A stretch of 34,588 nucleotides of DNA from Clostridia bacterium (lineage in GTDB: Bacteria > Bacillota > Clostridia > Oscillospirales > Acutalibacteraceae), in NCBI GenBank assembly GCA_017471765.1, contig JAFURT010000019.1, positions 1-34,588 on the forward strand, written 5' to 3'. Each line of letters opens with the position of its first letter. Position 1 is the stretch's first letter. The position numbers and the translations under genes were made by a program. Shown in pieces: positions 6,141 to 16,126 of the stretch. Below the pieces are notes generated by a model. It made no database searches. It was not told the DNA's origin and worked only from the letters and a program-made list of their open reading frames with translations.

Positions 6141-6359
6141 TCAGCTAATATGGCCGCCGGTCTTTCGGGTGGGCTTGATGCGGTTGCCCTCTTTATCGAC
6201 GATGACGGTGTTATCCAGCTGAGCAGTCAGGCTGGCCCGGAAGGCCGCTACGTATTCTGCACGCAGGACTTTTTGCTCGGCGGCCTCCTCGGCCGTCAGA
6301 CCTACGGTTTTACTTTTTTTGGCCAGTTCGTTGATACGGTCGATCTTTTTCTGTTCCAT
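6141..6359 (-). CDS. DUF896 domain protein (YnzC-like)
   Basis: The small basic cytoplasmic protein has 72 residues. It has the family pattern IDRINELAKKSKT...LTAEEAAEQKVLRAEYVAAFR followed by a short tail containing VVDKEGN-type sequence (VIVDKEGNRIKPT). DUF896 proteins form a helical hairpin; the Bacillus member YnzC has no settled role, though some are SOS-linked. It is the last gene before a terminator, 11 bases after the deacetylase stop, with AGGAG upstream of its ATG. Confidence 0.9.
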   Translation of the reverse strand: MEQKKIDRINELAKKSKTVGLTAEEAAEQKVLRAEYVAAFRASLTAQLDNTVIVDKEGNRIKPTRKTGGHIS

Positions 6360-6370
6360 GGTGTTCTCCT

Positions 6371-7282
6371 TTAGTGTGTCCGGGCGGCATCGGCGGCCCG
6401 GAAAATGGGGGTAAAATACGTAGCGCTGTTACTGCCGGCCGGGCGCAGGTATCGCCCCAGCCCCCACAGGCAGGCCGGATCACGGGTGACCGTGTTCAGC
6501 CGCCCCTCGCAGGTGAGGGTAGCGGAGAAGCCCAGCTCCTCCAGCACCGGGATGGCCTCCCGGCTCATGGCGCCGAAGGGATAGGTAAAGGTGGTGGGGG
6601 TCACGCCGGCCTGTTCCGTCAGCATGGCCTGGGCCTTGGACAGGTCATCCTTCAGGGTGGCGTGGTACTGGGCGAGGGTTTCCTTCGCCAGTTTCAGAGT
6701 GCCCTTGCGCTGACCGGCCTTGTTTTTGTGCATATCATAGCTGTGGTTCTGGATTTCAAGCACGCCGCTGTCTGCCATCTCCCGGAGCTGTGCCCAGGTG
6801 ACATGGGAGTATAGCACCCGGTCAGCCTCCGCCGGGTCGTTGGAGTAAAATTCTGACCAGGCCACCACCGGGGACAGCACTGCCCGCATACCGTACTGTT
6901 TCAGCAGAGGATAGGCGTAAGCGTAGTTGTTGTAGTAGCCGTCATCAAAGGTGAGTATAATGGGCTTTTCCGGCAGGTCTGTCCCATCCCGGACATAGGC
7001 CAGCAGGTCAGCCATCACCACGGTGGTATAGCCGGCCTCCCGGATATAGGCAAGGTCGCTCTCGAACAGTGCCGGAGAGATGACATACTGCCCCTGTCTG
7101 TCAGCATCCTTCAGGATACCGTGGTACATGATAATCGGTATGACCACCCGGTCGGCGGTAGCGACGGTTTGGGTAGCCTGCAGAGCGGTGCCGGCAAAAC
7201 CAATGGTGGCTAACAGCAGCAGTAAGGCGGCCATGGCGGCCAGCCGCCGGTATCCGGCCCGGACAGCGAAAACACGGTACAT
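6371..7282 (-). CDS. Polysaccharide deacetylase (NodB domain), membrane-anchored or secreted
   Basis: The NodB domain removes N-acetyl groups from cell-surface or peptidoglycan sugars, outside the membrane. The protein has 303 residues. A hydrophobic segment at 14-34 serves as signal or anchor. The motifs follow in order: IIMYHGI (50-56), TFDDG with Asp113/Asp114 (base and metal), NHSYDMH with metal ligands His180 and His185, and YPFGA. The start is placed at ATG 7282 because GGAGGG lies 6 bases upstream; ATG 7288 is too close to that site, and the long in-frame extension upstream is Pro/Trp-rich shadow sequence. The MYHGI-type N-terminus resembles sporulation or cell-wall deacetylases of Firmicutes. 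Substrate unproven. Confidence 0.9.
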   Translation of the reverse strand: MYRVFAVRAGYRRLAAMAALLLLLATIGFAGTALQATQTVATADRVVIPIIMYHGILKDADRQGQYVISPALFESDLAYIREAGYTTVVMADLLAYVRDGTDLPEKPIILTFDDGYYNNYAYAYPLLKQYGMRAVLSPVVAWSEFYSNDPAEADRVLYSHVTWAQLREMADSGVLEIQNHSYDMHKNKAGQRKGTLKLAKETLAQYHATLKDDLSKAQAMLTEQAGVTPTTFTYPFGAMSREAIPVLEELGFSATLTCEGRLNTVTRDPACLWGLGRYLRPAGSNSATYFTPIFRAADAARTH

Positions 7283-7346
7283 TTCCATCCCTCCCTGCTT
7301 CAATATAAGCGGCAAGGGGGGAGAATATGCCGATGGCGGCAGAAAA

Positions 7347-7373
7347 GGCGGCTGACCTTTTTGGACAGCCGCC
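7347..7373 (-). terminator. Hairpin terminator after rmuC
   Basis: GGCGGCTG (7347-7354) and CAGCCGCC (7366-7373) around an 11-base loop. On the minus strand TTTTC follows. It is just downstream of the rmuC stop. Confidence 0.75.
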
Positions 7374-7382
7374 AGGGGATGG

Positions 7383-8624
7383 TCAGGAGATGTCGGCAGG
7401 CTCGGCGGATTCGCCGTCCTCCAGCAGGGCGGTAGCTTCGCCCTCCGACAGGCTGGTGATGCTGGCCAGCTTCCGCTGAATCTGCCGGGTGCGGACGCCC
7501 ACCAGCTTGTCCAGCTCGTTGCCGGCCTGTTCCAGCCGTTGCTGGGCGGCGGCAACTACGTTGCCGAACTTATCAAACTCAGTTTTGACAGCCCCCAACA
7601 GCTTCCATACCTCGCCGGAGCGCTTCTGGATGGCCAGGGTCTTGAAGCCCATCTGCAGGCTGTTAAGCAGGGCGGCCATGGTGGTGGGGCCGGCGATGTT
7701 CACGTGGTAGTCCCGTTGCAGAATTTCAATCAGACCACGGCGCACTACCTCGGCGTACAGTCCCTCCACCGGCAGGAACATAATGCCGAAATCGGTGGTG
7801 TAGGGGGGCGCTACGTACTTGTCCCGGATATCCTTGGCAAAGCTGCGGATACGCTGTTCCAGCACACTGCCGGCGGCCTTGACCTGCTCGGCATCGCCGG
7901 CGTCGTAGGCGTCCAGCAGTTGGGTATAGGCGTCGGCCGGGAATTTGGCGTCGATGGGCAACCACACCGTGCCCTCATCGCTACCCGGCAGTTTTACGGC
8001 AAATTCCACGTAGTGGGTACTGCCCGGCCGGGTCTTGACATTGGCCTCGTATTGCTCCGGAGCCAAAATCTGCTCCAGGATGGCTCCCAGCTGCACCTCG
8101 CCCAGTACGCCCCGGGTCTTGACGTTGGACAGCACACGCTTCAGGTCGCCTACGCCGGTGGCCAGGGTCTTCATTTCGCCCAGGCCGGCATACACCTGCT
8201 CCAGCCGGTCATTCACCAGCTGGAAGGACTGGCTGATGCGGTCGTTAAGGGTCTTTTGCAGTTTTTCGTCCACCGTCTGGCGCATCTGCTCCAGCTGGCG
8301 GTTGTTTTCCTGCCGGATGCCGTCCAGCTGTCCCGTCACCGACCGGCGGATGTTCTCCAGGCTCTCGGTGATGGCGGTGTTGGCATTGCCCTGGGCGGTG
8401 AGCAGAACCTGGCTCATGTTTTGCACCGTCTGCTGTACCGCCTGGTTGCTCTCCTGGCGGCTGGCACGAAGCTCCTCCACCAGGTCTTTCTGCAGTTTGT
8501 CCAGCTGCTCCTTGACCAGCTGGCTGTCCTCCTGTCGCCGCCGCAGACCGGCCAGCTGGCCCAGGATGACCACCGCCAGCCCCAACAGGACAAGCCCCAG
8601 ACCAATCAGAATGTAGTCTGTCAT
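7383..8624 (-). CDS. rmuC: DNA recombination protein RmuC
   Basis: RmuC-family proteins limit DNA inversions at short inverted repeats in E. coli and have a PD-(D/E)XK-like nuclease fold. The protein has 413 residues. It has an N-terminal membrane helix (residues 4-24), a long coiled coil (about 30-150, rich in Gln, Glu and Leu) and the C-terminal RmuC domain with VKTRGVLGEVQLGAILEQIL, WLPIDAKFPADAY, GIMFLPVEGLYAEV and GPTTMAALLNSLQMGF. All hallmark blocks are present. It follows the DUF624 gene by 12 bases and is closed by a hairpin. Confidence 0.94.
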   Translation of the reverse strand: MTDYILIGLGLVLLGLAVVILGQLAGLRRRQEDSQLVKEQLDKLQKDLVEELRASRQESNQAVQQTVQNMSQVLLTAQGNANTAITESLENIRRSVTGQLDGIRQENNRQLEQMRQTVDEKLQKTLNDRISQSFQLVNDRLEQVYAGLGEMKTLATGVGDLKRVLSNVKTRGVLGEVQLGAILEQILAPEQYEANVKTRPGSTHYVEFAVKLPGSDEGTVWLPIDAKFPADAYTQLLDAYDAGDAEQVKAAGSVLEQRIRSFAKDIRDKYVAPPYTTDFGIMFLPVEGLYAEVVRRGLIEILQRDYHVNIAGPTTMAALLNSLQMGFKTLAIQKRSGEVWKLLGAVKTEFDKFGNVVAAAQQRLEQAGNELDKLVGVRTRQIQRKLASITSLSEGEATALLEDGESAEPADIS

Positions 8625-8636
8625 GGTGTATCCCTC

Positions 8637-9641
8637 TTATATCGTGTCGTCATCGTCGGTGTTTTGCTGTTGTACCCGGCGATTGAAGCGGCGCATCTCC
8701 TGCTCGCTGTACTGCTTGGGGATGTTGACCGGCTCCTGGATGATGCGCTCGTCGCTGAATACCGGCTCGGCGGCCTCTTTTTCCTCGGGGGTGGCAGGCG
8801 CTGTCTCCTCTACCTCCAGGTTGAGATCCAGCCGGGCCTGCTTGTCCGCATTGGGGTTATCCTTGTAGTAGGGGTCGATCATCAGCTTCTTAATCTGGGG
8901 GAAGATGCAGTACTGGATGAGGAAGGACCGGAACGCCGGCACCAGCAGAATCCACAGCACCACCACCAGCACGATGGTCAGCGCATAGGGGATAAGCAGG
9001 AAGGTGCCAATAAGCATGGTGTAGACCAAAATCAGCACCAAGGAAATGAGCAGGTTTTGCTTGAGCCCCACCACAGCGAACAGAAAAGCATTCTTGTAGA
9101 TCTGGCCGGTCTTCAGCTTGAAGGTGACCGTGAGGAAGGGGATATAATACTTCATCCACGTAAACAGGATATAGCCCAGCAGGGTACAGCCCATGGACAG
9201 ATAGTCCATAAAGCCGGGATTTAGCGCCTCTATCTCGATATTGGACATATCCACACCCAGCAGAGCATACAGGCCGGGATACATAGCCAGCGCATAGAAA
9301 AGGAAATTGAACACCATCACCAGGGTGACCACCGTGTTGATAAAGCCGATGAGGAAGGCCTGTCCCCGGTTTTTCTTGATGGTCTCAAAGAAATCCTCCT
9401 TGATAAAGGCGTGCTTCTGCCGGGAGAAGTTGCGGGTGATGAAGGTCAGGCCCGCATCCGCCCAGCCGCGGGTGATGATCGGGAGGTTCACCAGACTCCA
9501 CAGCAGACCGGCCACCATCAAGCTCCAGAATTTCCGCCCATAGATTTCAAAAAATACCACGAACGAGCGCTTTTTCGGCTCGTTTTTGGAAACGCCTGGT
9601 CCCTCTTTTGTCACGTCAAATAATCCGAAAAATCCTGCCAA
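8637..9641 (-). CDS. DUF624 (YesL-like) membrane protein
   Basis: About 334 residues. The N-terminus AGFFGLFDVTKEGPGVSKNE and the KRSFVVFFEIYGRKFW block match the DUF624 family, found beside sugar-uptake genes in Firmicutes. Five or six membrane helices fill residues 40-250, followed by an acidic cytoplasmic tail ending in DDDDTI. I place the start at TTG 9641: AAGGAG lies 9 bases upstream, and family members begin at exactly this (M)AG.FGLFD sequence. The ATG at 9692 would read through the ribosome binding site. No sugar transporter sits beside it here. Function unknown. Confidence 0.85.
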   Translation of the reverse strand: MAGFFGLFDVTKEGPGVSKNEPKKRSFVVFFEIYGRKFWSLMVAGLLWSLVNLPIITRGWADAGLTFITRNFSRQKHAFIKEDFFETIKKNRGQAFLIGFINTVVTLVMVFNFLFYALAMYPGLYALLGVDMSNIEIEALNPGFMDYLSMGCTLLGYILFTWMKYYIPFLTVTFKLKTGQIYKNAFLFAVVGLKQNLLISLVLILVYTMLIGTFLLIPYALTIVLVVVLWILLVPAFRSFLIQYCIFPQIKKLMIDPYYKDNPNADKQARLDLNLEVEETAPATPEEKEAAEPVFSDERIIQEPVNIPKQYSEQEMRRFNRRVQQQNTDDDDTI

Positions 9642-9669
9642 TGTTTTCCACTCCTTAAGTGTTGTAAGA

Positions 9670-10287
9670 TTACGGTAACAGGCCGCCGGCAACCCGGCGC
9701 AGTAGTACGTCAGCCAGGCCGATCACAGCGGCCACCGCCAAAAACAGCAGATACCGCAGGGTATACAGCCGGAAGCCGGCCCATAGCCCCTCGCCCCGGT
9801 CACTGCCGGGTAGCAGTTGGCGGCTCAGCACGGTGGACAGCCGCAGGCTCTCCGCCGCTGCCGCCACCAGCACGGCGGCTGTCAGCAAGCCGTAGGGTAA
9901 GATTACTGCGGCTACAGCTATCACGCCTGCCTGCCCCATGGTGTAGTAATGGGCCTCCGTCAGCCCCAGCCCCAGCCCATACAGCAGGGGGACCAGTAGG
10001 ATGAAGGGGGCTCCGCAGGCCCACAGGCCCAGCAGATACAGCCCTCCCAGCAGCAGGACGGCCGAAAACAGCCGTGTCCCCAGCGCCGGGAAGAAATCGT
10101 CGGTGACCGCCGGCACCCGCAACAGGGCATCCAGCGAGTCACTGGCCGGGGTGAGAGTCAGGTAGACCAGCACCCCCAGCACGGCACCGGCCAAAAACAA
10201 TCCCGCAAAGGGGAACAGCCGGCGGTTTTCGGCACAAAAGCTCTTGATTTCCCGCTTGCGGCGGGTGGTTGTCCGTTTCATGTCCAT
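9670..10287 (-). CDS. SpoIIM-like membrane protein
   Basis: The protein has 205 residues, with a basic N-terminus (KRTTTRRKREIKSF) and five hydrophobic segments at about 26-45, 71-90, 93-118, 121-147 and 178-200. The layout and the block GLYLLGLWACGAPFILLVPLLYG followed by a Gly-rich turn resemble stage II sporulation protein M of Clostridia, which works with SpoIID and SpoIIP in septal peptidoglycan removal during engulfment. Sequence conservation in this family is low, so the name rests on topology and that one block. It lies 28 bases upstream of the DUF624 gene. Confidence 0.6.
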   Translation of the reverse strand: MDMKRTTTRRKREIKSFCAENRRLFPFAGLFLAGAVLGVLVYLTLTPASDSLDALLRVPAVTDDFFPALGTRLFSAVLLLGGLYLLGLWACGAPFILLVPLLYGLGLGLTEAHYYTMGQAGVIAVAAVILPYGLLTAAVLVAAAAESLRLSTVLSRQLLPGSDRGEGLWAGFRLYTLRYLLFLAVAAVIGLADVLLRRVAGGLLP

Positions 10288-10336
10288 TCCTCCCTTGCCC
10301 CACTATATGCGGGGGCGGCGAGGAATAGAACAAAAA

Positions 10337-10378
10337 ACAGCGGAACGGGACGGCCGATGGCCAGACCAGCTCCGCTGT
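10337..10378 (-). terminator. Terminator after the TIGR04086 gene
   Basis: ACAGCGGA (10337-10344) pairs with TCCGCTGT (10371-10378); an inner GGCCGATGGCC palindrome lies in the loop. A T run follows on the minus strand. Confidence 0.8.
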
Positions 10379-10382
10379 CCAT

Positions 10383-10781
10383 TCAGCGTTTGCGTCGGTT
10401 TACGCCCAGCACGCCGCCCAGGGCACCGGCCAGGGTAAGCACAGCCAGCTTGATGACCGCCAGGCTGCCACTGACACCGGTTGCACGGGCAATCCCTGCC
10501 AGCAAAAGAACAAAAAACAGAATAAGTCCGCAGACAAGTCCCAGCACAAGGCCGTTTTTCTTCGCTGTCAGTGCGGCGGCCAACCCGGCGGCGAAAGCGC
10601 CTGCACCGGCGGCGGCGATAGCCATAGGGGTGATTGCCACCCGGGGAACATCCACCGACCGGACAAGCAGTGCCATCATCAGCAACAGCAGAGTGCCGGT
10701 CAGCACCCCCACGCATAATCCAACCAGCACCGGCCGCAGCCAGCGCTGCAAAAATGTCTGAGAACGGTCTTGCCCTTTCAT
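10383..10781 (-). CDS. TIGR04086 family membrane protein
   Basis: The protein has 132 residues and four predicted membrane helices (about 15-38, 45-68, 74-98 and 104-126) with a short basic C-terminus (NRRKR). The pattern of Gly/Ala-rich helices and its place directly after yajC match TIGR04086, a family common in sporulating Clostridia with no known function. The start at ATG 10781 is supported by GGGAGGA 6 bases upstream; the ATG at 10844 lies in the intergenic part and has no such site. Terminator directly downstream. Confidence 0.8.
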   Translation of the reverse strand: MKGQDRSQTFLQRWLRPVLVGLCVGVLTGTLLLLMMALLVRSVDVPRVAITPMAIAAAGAGAFAAGLAAALTAKKNGLVLGLVCGLILFFVLLLAGIARATGVSGSLAVIKLAVLTLAGALGGVLGVNRRKR

Positions 10782-10869
10782 CCCATATCCTCCCTGTGTA
10801 GTATAGCCGGGTGGCATCAGCCCCCGGCTATACAAGGTATGCACCGGGCAGTGGGATTATGCCGACCGA

Positions 10870-11277
10870 TCAGATATCGTCATCGTCGTCATCGTCGTCG
10901 ATGGGATCGTCATGCTTGGTCTCCACCGACTGGATGGCCCACTTCTTGAACTGCATCTTGGTGCGGTCTACGCCGGACTCGATGGTCACGGTGTCGTCCT
11001 TGATGTTGACCACACGGCCGCAGATGCCGCCGATGGTGGTCAGCTCGTCGCCCACACGCAGGTTATTGCGCATCTTCTGCTCTTCCTTCTGCTTCTTCTG
11101 CTGGGGACGGATCATCAGGAAGTACATCACCACAAACACCAACACCAGCATGATGATGGAGCCGTACTGATAGAAGAAAGCGGCAAAGCCGGAAATCTCC
11201 TGCGTGGCATCCGTAGCACCGGTGGTGCCGGTACCGGTCTGGGCGGTCAGCCGGATGATGTTAGACAAAAAATTCAT
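10870..11277 (-). CDS. yajC: Preprotein translocase subunit YajC
   Basis: YajC is an accessory membrane protein of the Sec translocon that binds SecDF. The protein has 135 residues. A single membrane helix (about 37-58, GSIIMLVLVFVVMYFLMIRP) is followed by the family signature PQQKKQKEEQKMRNNLRVGDELTTIGGICGRV. The C-terminal tail is unusual, a run of aspartates (DDPIDDDDDDDDI) encoded by short GAC/GAT codon repeats. It is downstream of tgt on the same strand, an order seen widely (queA-tgt-yajC), but has its own promoter at 11311-11339. Confidence 0.95.
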   Translation of the reverse strand: MNFLSNIIRLTAQTGTGTTGATDATQEISGFAAFFYQYGSIIMLVLVFVVMYFLMIRPQQKKQKEEQKMRNNLRVGDELTTIGGICGRVVNIKDDTVTIESGVDRTKMQFKKWAIQSVETKHDDPIDDDDDDDDI

Positions 11278-11310
11278 AGATAAAACCCTCCATTAAAAAT
11301 ATCTCTATAC

Positions 11311-11339
11311 ATTATAAAGGCAAACCCGGAAAAGTGCAA
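11311..11339 (-). promoter_or_regulatory. Promoter of yajC
   Basis: Minus strand: -35 TTGCAC (11334-11339), 17-bp spacer, -10 TATAAT (11311-11316). A GAGGG ribosome binding site follows before the yajC ATG at 11277. Confidence 0.85.
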
Positions 11340-11342
11340 GCC

Positions 11343-11483
11343 TTTTTCACAGCGGTGTGAAAAATTTACAAATTGTTTATATCCGTAGGGCGGTTTAGCC
11401 TCCCTCAGAGAGGGCGTGAAGCCTGCACAGTTCCTTCGTAGGGGCGAACTGTGTTCGCCCGTTTTCGGGGCGGGGCAAACCGC
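11343..11483. repeat. Gap between tgt and yajC with palindromic repeats
   Basis: TTTTTCAC...GTGAAAAA (about 11344-11366) is a weak hairpin behind tgt. At 11437-11462, TCGTAGGGGCGAAC TGT GTTCGCCCG is a GC-rich palindrome. It matches the frame of the palindrome at 12709-12735 (TCGTAGGGGCGGATG...CATCCGCCCG), so it belongs to a dispersed repeat family. Confidence 0.65.
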
Positions 11484-12864
<1,381 letters not shown>

Positions 12865-12868
<4 letters not shown>

Positions 12869-12884
12869 CCTTTATAGGATGAGC
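12865..12884 (-). terminator. Hairpin at the end of queA
   Basis: CTCATCC / GGATGAG with a 6-base loop, overlapping the last codons and stop of queA. No T run follows, so termination here is doubtful. Confidence 0.4.
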
Positions 12885-13897
12885 ATCGCGTCGCCGAAGC
12901 TGAAAAAGCGGTACTTTTCCTCCACGGCGTGCTTGTAGGCAGCCATGGTGTGGTCATACCCCGCCAGGGCGGACACCAGCATGATGAGGGTGCTCTCCGG
13001 CAGGTGGAAGTTGGTAATCAGCCCATCCAGCACCTGAAATTGGTAGCCGGGATAGATGAAAATCTCCGTCCAGCCGTCAGCGGGCTTGACGATACCGTCG
13101 GTGAGCCCCACGCTCTCCAGCGTGCGGCAGGAGGTGGTGCCCACCCCGATGACCCGACCGCCCCGGGCCCGGGTGCGGTTGATGACCTCGGCCGTCTCCG
13201 CCGACAGTTCATAATGCTCGGCGTGCATCTTGTGGTTTTCCACTACGTCCTCCTTCACCGGACGGAAGGTGCCCAGTCCCACATGGAGGGTAACAAAGGC
13301 TACCTCTACCCCTTTTGCCCGCACCTCGTCCAGCAGAGCCGGGGTGAAATGTAGGCCGGCGGTAGGGGCGGCGGCAGAGCCCAGCTCCCGGGAATAGACG
13401 GTTTGATACCGTTCGCCGTTTTCCAGCCGCTTCTTGATATAAGGGGGGAGGGGCATCTGCCCGATTTGCTCTAGCACGTGGTAGAAATTGCCCTCGTAGA
13501 CAAACTTGACCAGCCGGTTGCCCCCCTCTAAAATCTCCAGCACCGTGGCGGTGAGCAGCCCCTCGCCAAAGGTCAGCTCGTCTCCCGGCTTTGCCCGGCG
13601 ACCGGGGCCGGCCAGCACCTCCCAGGTATCATTCCCGTGGGGGGTAAGCAATAACAGCTCCACATTGGCGCCGGTGGCGGCACGTTTGCCGAGAAGCCGG
13701 GCAGGCAGTACCCGGCTGTCGTTGAGGATCAGGCAGTCACCAGGGCGCAAAGCCTCCAGCACATCCCGGAAGGTGCCATCCTGCATGGCACCGGTATGCT
13801 TGTCCAGCATCAGCAGACGGCTGGCATCCCGGGGCTCGATGGGCTCCTGGGCGATGAGTTCTTCCGGCAGGTCATAATAAAAATCGCTTTTCAGCAT
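12872..13897 (-). CDS. queA: S-adenosylmethionine:tRNA ribosyltransferase-isomerase
   Basis: QueA transfers and isomerises the ribosyl moiety of SAM to preQ1-tRNA, giving epoxyqueuosine. The protein has 341 residues, full length. It begins [26 protein letters not shown], the classic N-terminus. It has [33 protein letters not shown] and the C-terminal [17 protein letters not shown]. It lies upstream of tgt on the same strand, separated by about 260 bases of repeats, and has its own promoter at 14006-14034. Confidence 0.97.
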   Translation of the reverse strand: MLKSDFYYDLPEELIAQEPIEPRDASRLLMLDKHTGAMQDGTFRDVLEALRPGDCLILNDSRVLPARLLGKRAATGANVELLLLTPHGNDTWEVLAGPGRRAKPGDELTFGEGLLTATVLEILEGGNRLVKFVYEGNFYHVLEQIGQMPLPPYIKKRLENGERYQTVYSRELGSAAAPTAGLHFTPALLDEVRAKGVEVAFVTLHVGLGTFRPVKEDVVENHKMHAEHYELSAETAEVINRTRARGGRVIGVGTTSCRTLESVGLTDGIVKPADGWTEIFIYPGYQFQVLDGLITNFHLPESTLIMLVSALAGYDHTMAAYKHAVEEKYRFFSFGDAMLIL

Positions 13898-13939
13898 AGA
13901 TAAAACCCTAACTTTCTATGAATTACCGGCCCGGCGTTA

Positions 13940-13968
13940 TTGACAACCGTTCCGGAATAGAGTAAAAT
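13940..13968 (+). promoter_or_regulatory. Promoter of asd-dapA-dapB
   Basis: -35 TTGACA (13940-13945), 17-bp spacer, -10 TAAAAT (13963-13968). It lies downstream of the queA promoter on the opposite strand, so the two divergent transcripts overlap over tens of bases. The leader to asd is about 110 bases; I see no lysine-riboswitch signature in it. Confidence 0.8.
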
Positions 13969-14005
13969 AGGGGCGTAAAAACGGCGCCCTCTGTCTATCC
14001 CATTC

Positions 14006-14034
14006 ATTATATAGTATTGACAGCGGATTTTCAA
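14006..14034 (-). promoter_or_regulatory. Promoter of queA
   Basis: Minus strand: -35 TTGAAA (14029-14034), 17-bp spacer, -10 TATAAT (14006-14011). Confidence 0.82.
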
Positions 14035-14084
14035 CGGTTTTTTACGGAAACCGGTGGATTTGCCGAAAAAAGGAGATATGAAAT

Positions 14085-15167
14085 ATGGCAAACAAGACGT
14101 ATCGTGTAGGCGTAGTAGGTTGTACCGGCATGGTGGGCCAGCGGTTTCTGACCTTGCTGGACGGCCATCCCTGGTTTACTGTGACGGCTCTGGCGGCCAG
14201 CCCCCGTTCTGCCGGCAAGACCTATGAGGAAGCCGTGGGCAACCGTTGGGCGATGACCGCTCCCATGCCGGAGGCAGTCAAAGGTATGACCGTGCTGGAT
14301 GCCTCCCATGTGGAGGAGGTTGCCGCCCTGGTGGATTTTGTGTTCTGCGCCGTGGATATGCCCAAGGCGGAGATTCGTGCCCTGGAGGAGGCCTACGCCA
14401 AGGCGGAGTGCCCCGTGGTGTCCAACAACAGTGCTCACCGTGGCACCCCCGATGTGCCGATGATTATCCCGGAGCTCAACTGGCAGCATGAGGAGATCAT
14501 CCACGACCAGCGGAAGCGCCTGGGCACCAAGCGTGGCTTTGTGGCGGTCAAGTCCAACTGCTCCCTGCAGAGCTATGTGCCCGCCCTGTATCCGCTGAAT
14601 GAGTTCGGCGTGAAGGATGTGCTGGTAACCACCTATCAGGCCATTTCCGGTGCCGGCAAGACCTTCGAGCGCTGGCCGGAGATGGTGGACAACGTCATCC
14701 CCTACATCGGCGGCGAGGAGGAGAAGTCCGAGCAGGAGCCGCTGAAGATTTGGGGTACCATCAAGGATGGCGTCATCGAGAACGCCACCACCCCGGCATT
14801 CACCGCCCAGTGTCTGCGTGTGCCGGTGAGCGACGGCCATTTTGCCGCCGTGTTTGTCCGGTTTGAGAACAAGCCCACCAAGGAGCAGATCATTGAGAAG
14901 TGGAACAGCTTCTCCGGCCGTCCTCAGGCGCTGGCGCTGCCCTCTGCCCCCAAGCAGTTCCTCAAGTATTTTGAGGAGGACAATATGCCCCAGACCAAGC
15001 TGTGCCGTGACCTGGAGGGGGGCATGACCGTGTCCCTGGGCCGTCTGCGTGAGGACAGCCAGTATGACTACAAGTTCGTGGGTCTGTCCCACAACACGCT
15101 GCGCGGTGCTGCCGGCGGTGCGGTACTGCTGGCCGAGCTGCTGTGCGCCGATGGGTATATGGACTGA
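14085..15167 (+). CDS. asd: Aspartate-semialdehyde dehydrogenase
   Basis: Asd reduces aspartyl phosphate to aspartate semialdehyde with NADPH, the branch point to lysine/diaminopimelate, threonine and methionine. The protein has 360 residues. The nucleotide-binding GCTGMVGQ is at residues 12-19, SNNSAHR follows in the phosphate site, and the catalytic cysteine is Cys159 in KSNCSLQ. SGAGKTFE takes the place of the usual SG.G..G block. Length and motifs fit the archaeal/fungal-like Asd subtype found in many anaerobes. AAAGGAG precedes the ATG. It is followed 55 bases later by dapA and then dapB. Confidence 0.95.
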   Translation: MANKTYRVGVVGCTGMVGQRFLTLLDGHPWFTVTALAASPRSAGKTYEEAVGNRWAMTAPMPEAVKGMTVLDASHVEEVAALVDFVFCAVDMPKAEIRALEEAYAKAECPVVSNNSAHRGTPDVPMIIPELNWQHEEIIHDQRKRLGTKRGFVAVKSNCSLQSYVPALYPLNEFGVKDVLVTTYQAISGAGKTFERWPEMVDNVIPYIGGEEEKSEQEPLKIWGTIKDGVIENATTPAFTAQCLRVPVSDGHFAAVFVRFENKPTKEQIIEKWNSFSGRPQALALPSAPKQFLKYFEEDNMPQTKLCRDLEGGMTVSLGRLREDSQYDYKFVGLSHNTLRGAAGGAVLLAELLCADGYMD

Positions 15168-15222
15168 GTTTTCTGTATACAATAGATAGAACTGACATAT
15201 TTGCAGAAAGGTGGTCGATAGT

Positions 15223-16113
15223 ATGGAAAAAAAGCCGATCTTTACCGGCTCCGGCGTGGCGCTGGTGACCCCTATGCTGCCGGATGGCAGTATACACTTC
15301 AGCAGGCTGGAAGAATTGGTGGACTGGCACGTGGCGCAGGGCAGTGACGCCCTGATTATCTGCGGCACCACCGGCGAGGCACCCACCCTGAAGATGGAGG
15401 AGCACCTGGAGGCGATTCGGGTGGCTGTCTGTCGGGCGGCGGGCCGTATCCCGGTCATCGCCGGCACCGGCTCCAACGACACCGACCACTGCATCAACTC
15501 CTGCCGGGAGGCGAAGCGGCTGGGGGCAGACGGTCTGTTGCTGGTCACCCCTTACTATAACAAGACCTCCCAGCGTGGACTCATCGCCCACTACACTACG
15601 GTGGCGGCCGCTACCGACCTGCCGCTGATTTTGTACAACGTACCCTCCCGCACCGGCGTGGACATCAAGCCGGAGACGGCGGCGACGCTGTACCGGGATG
15701 TGGATACCGTGGTGGGTCTTAAGCAGGCGAACGGCGACTTGTCCTCGGTGGCCAAGCTGGCGGCGCTGTGTGATATTCCCGTTTATTCCGGCAACGACGA
15801 CCAGATCGTCCCCATTATGTCGCTGGGCGGTTTGGGTGTCATCACCGTACTGGGCAATGTGGTGCCCGCCTTAGTGCACGACTTATGTGCCGCCGGGCTG
15901 GCCGGGGATTTTGCTACTGCCCGCCGTTTACAGCTGGATTGGCTGGATTTGGCCAATGGGCTGTTCACCGACGTCAACCCCGTCCCCGTCAAGGCGGCGA
16001 TGAACGCCATGGGTATGGCGGTGGGTGAGTGCCGTCTGCCCCTGTATCCCATGGAGGAGCAGGCGCTGGAAGCGCTCAAGGCGGTGCTTCGCCGCCACCA
16101 ACTGATTCAGTAA
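15223..16113 (+). CDS. dapA: 4-hydroxy-tetrahydrodipicolinate synthase
   Basis: DapA condenses pyruvate with aspartate semialdehyde, the first committed step to diaminopimelate and lysine. The protein has 296 residues in a TIM barrel. The pyruvate pocket CGTTGEAPTL is at about 47-56, Tyr138 lies in LILYNVPSRTGVD, and the Schiff-base lysine is Lys167 in VGLKQANGD. The ATG at 15223 is chosen because AAAGGTGG sits 8 bases upstream; the GTG at 15211 is inside that site. It is the middle gene of asd-dapA-dapB. Confidence 0.97.
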   Translation: MEKKPIFTGSGVALVTPMLPDGSIHFSRLEELVDWHVAQGSDALIICGTTGEAPTLKMEEHLEAIRVAVCRAAGRIPVIAGTGSNDTDHCINSCREAKRLGADGLLLVTPYYNKTSQRGLIAHYTTVAAATDLPLILYNVPSRTGVDIKPETAATLYRDVDTVVGLKQANGDLSSVAKLAALCDIPVYSGNDDQIVPIMSLGGLGVITVLGNVVPALVHDLCAAGLAGDFATARRLQLDWLDLANGLFTDVNPVPVKAAMNAMGMAVGECRLPLYPMEEQALEALKAVLRRHQLIQ

Positions 16114-16126
16114 GGAGTTTTTTACT

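Noticed and set aside
7539-9224. 561-codon open frame antisense to rmuC and DUF624
   Set aside because: It spans two real genes on the other strand and lacks any recognisable domain.
13969-14084. Lysine riboswitch in the asd leader
   Set aside because: The leader is about 110 bases; I see none of the conserved L-box blocks and no terminator/antiterminator pair.
14031-15548. Long open frame antisense to asd and dapA
   Set aside because: It overlaps two certain genes and has His/Gln-rich low-information sequence; a shadow.
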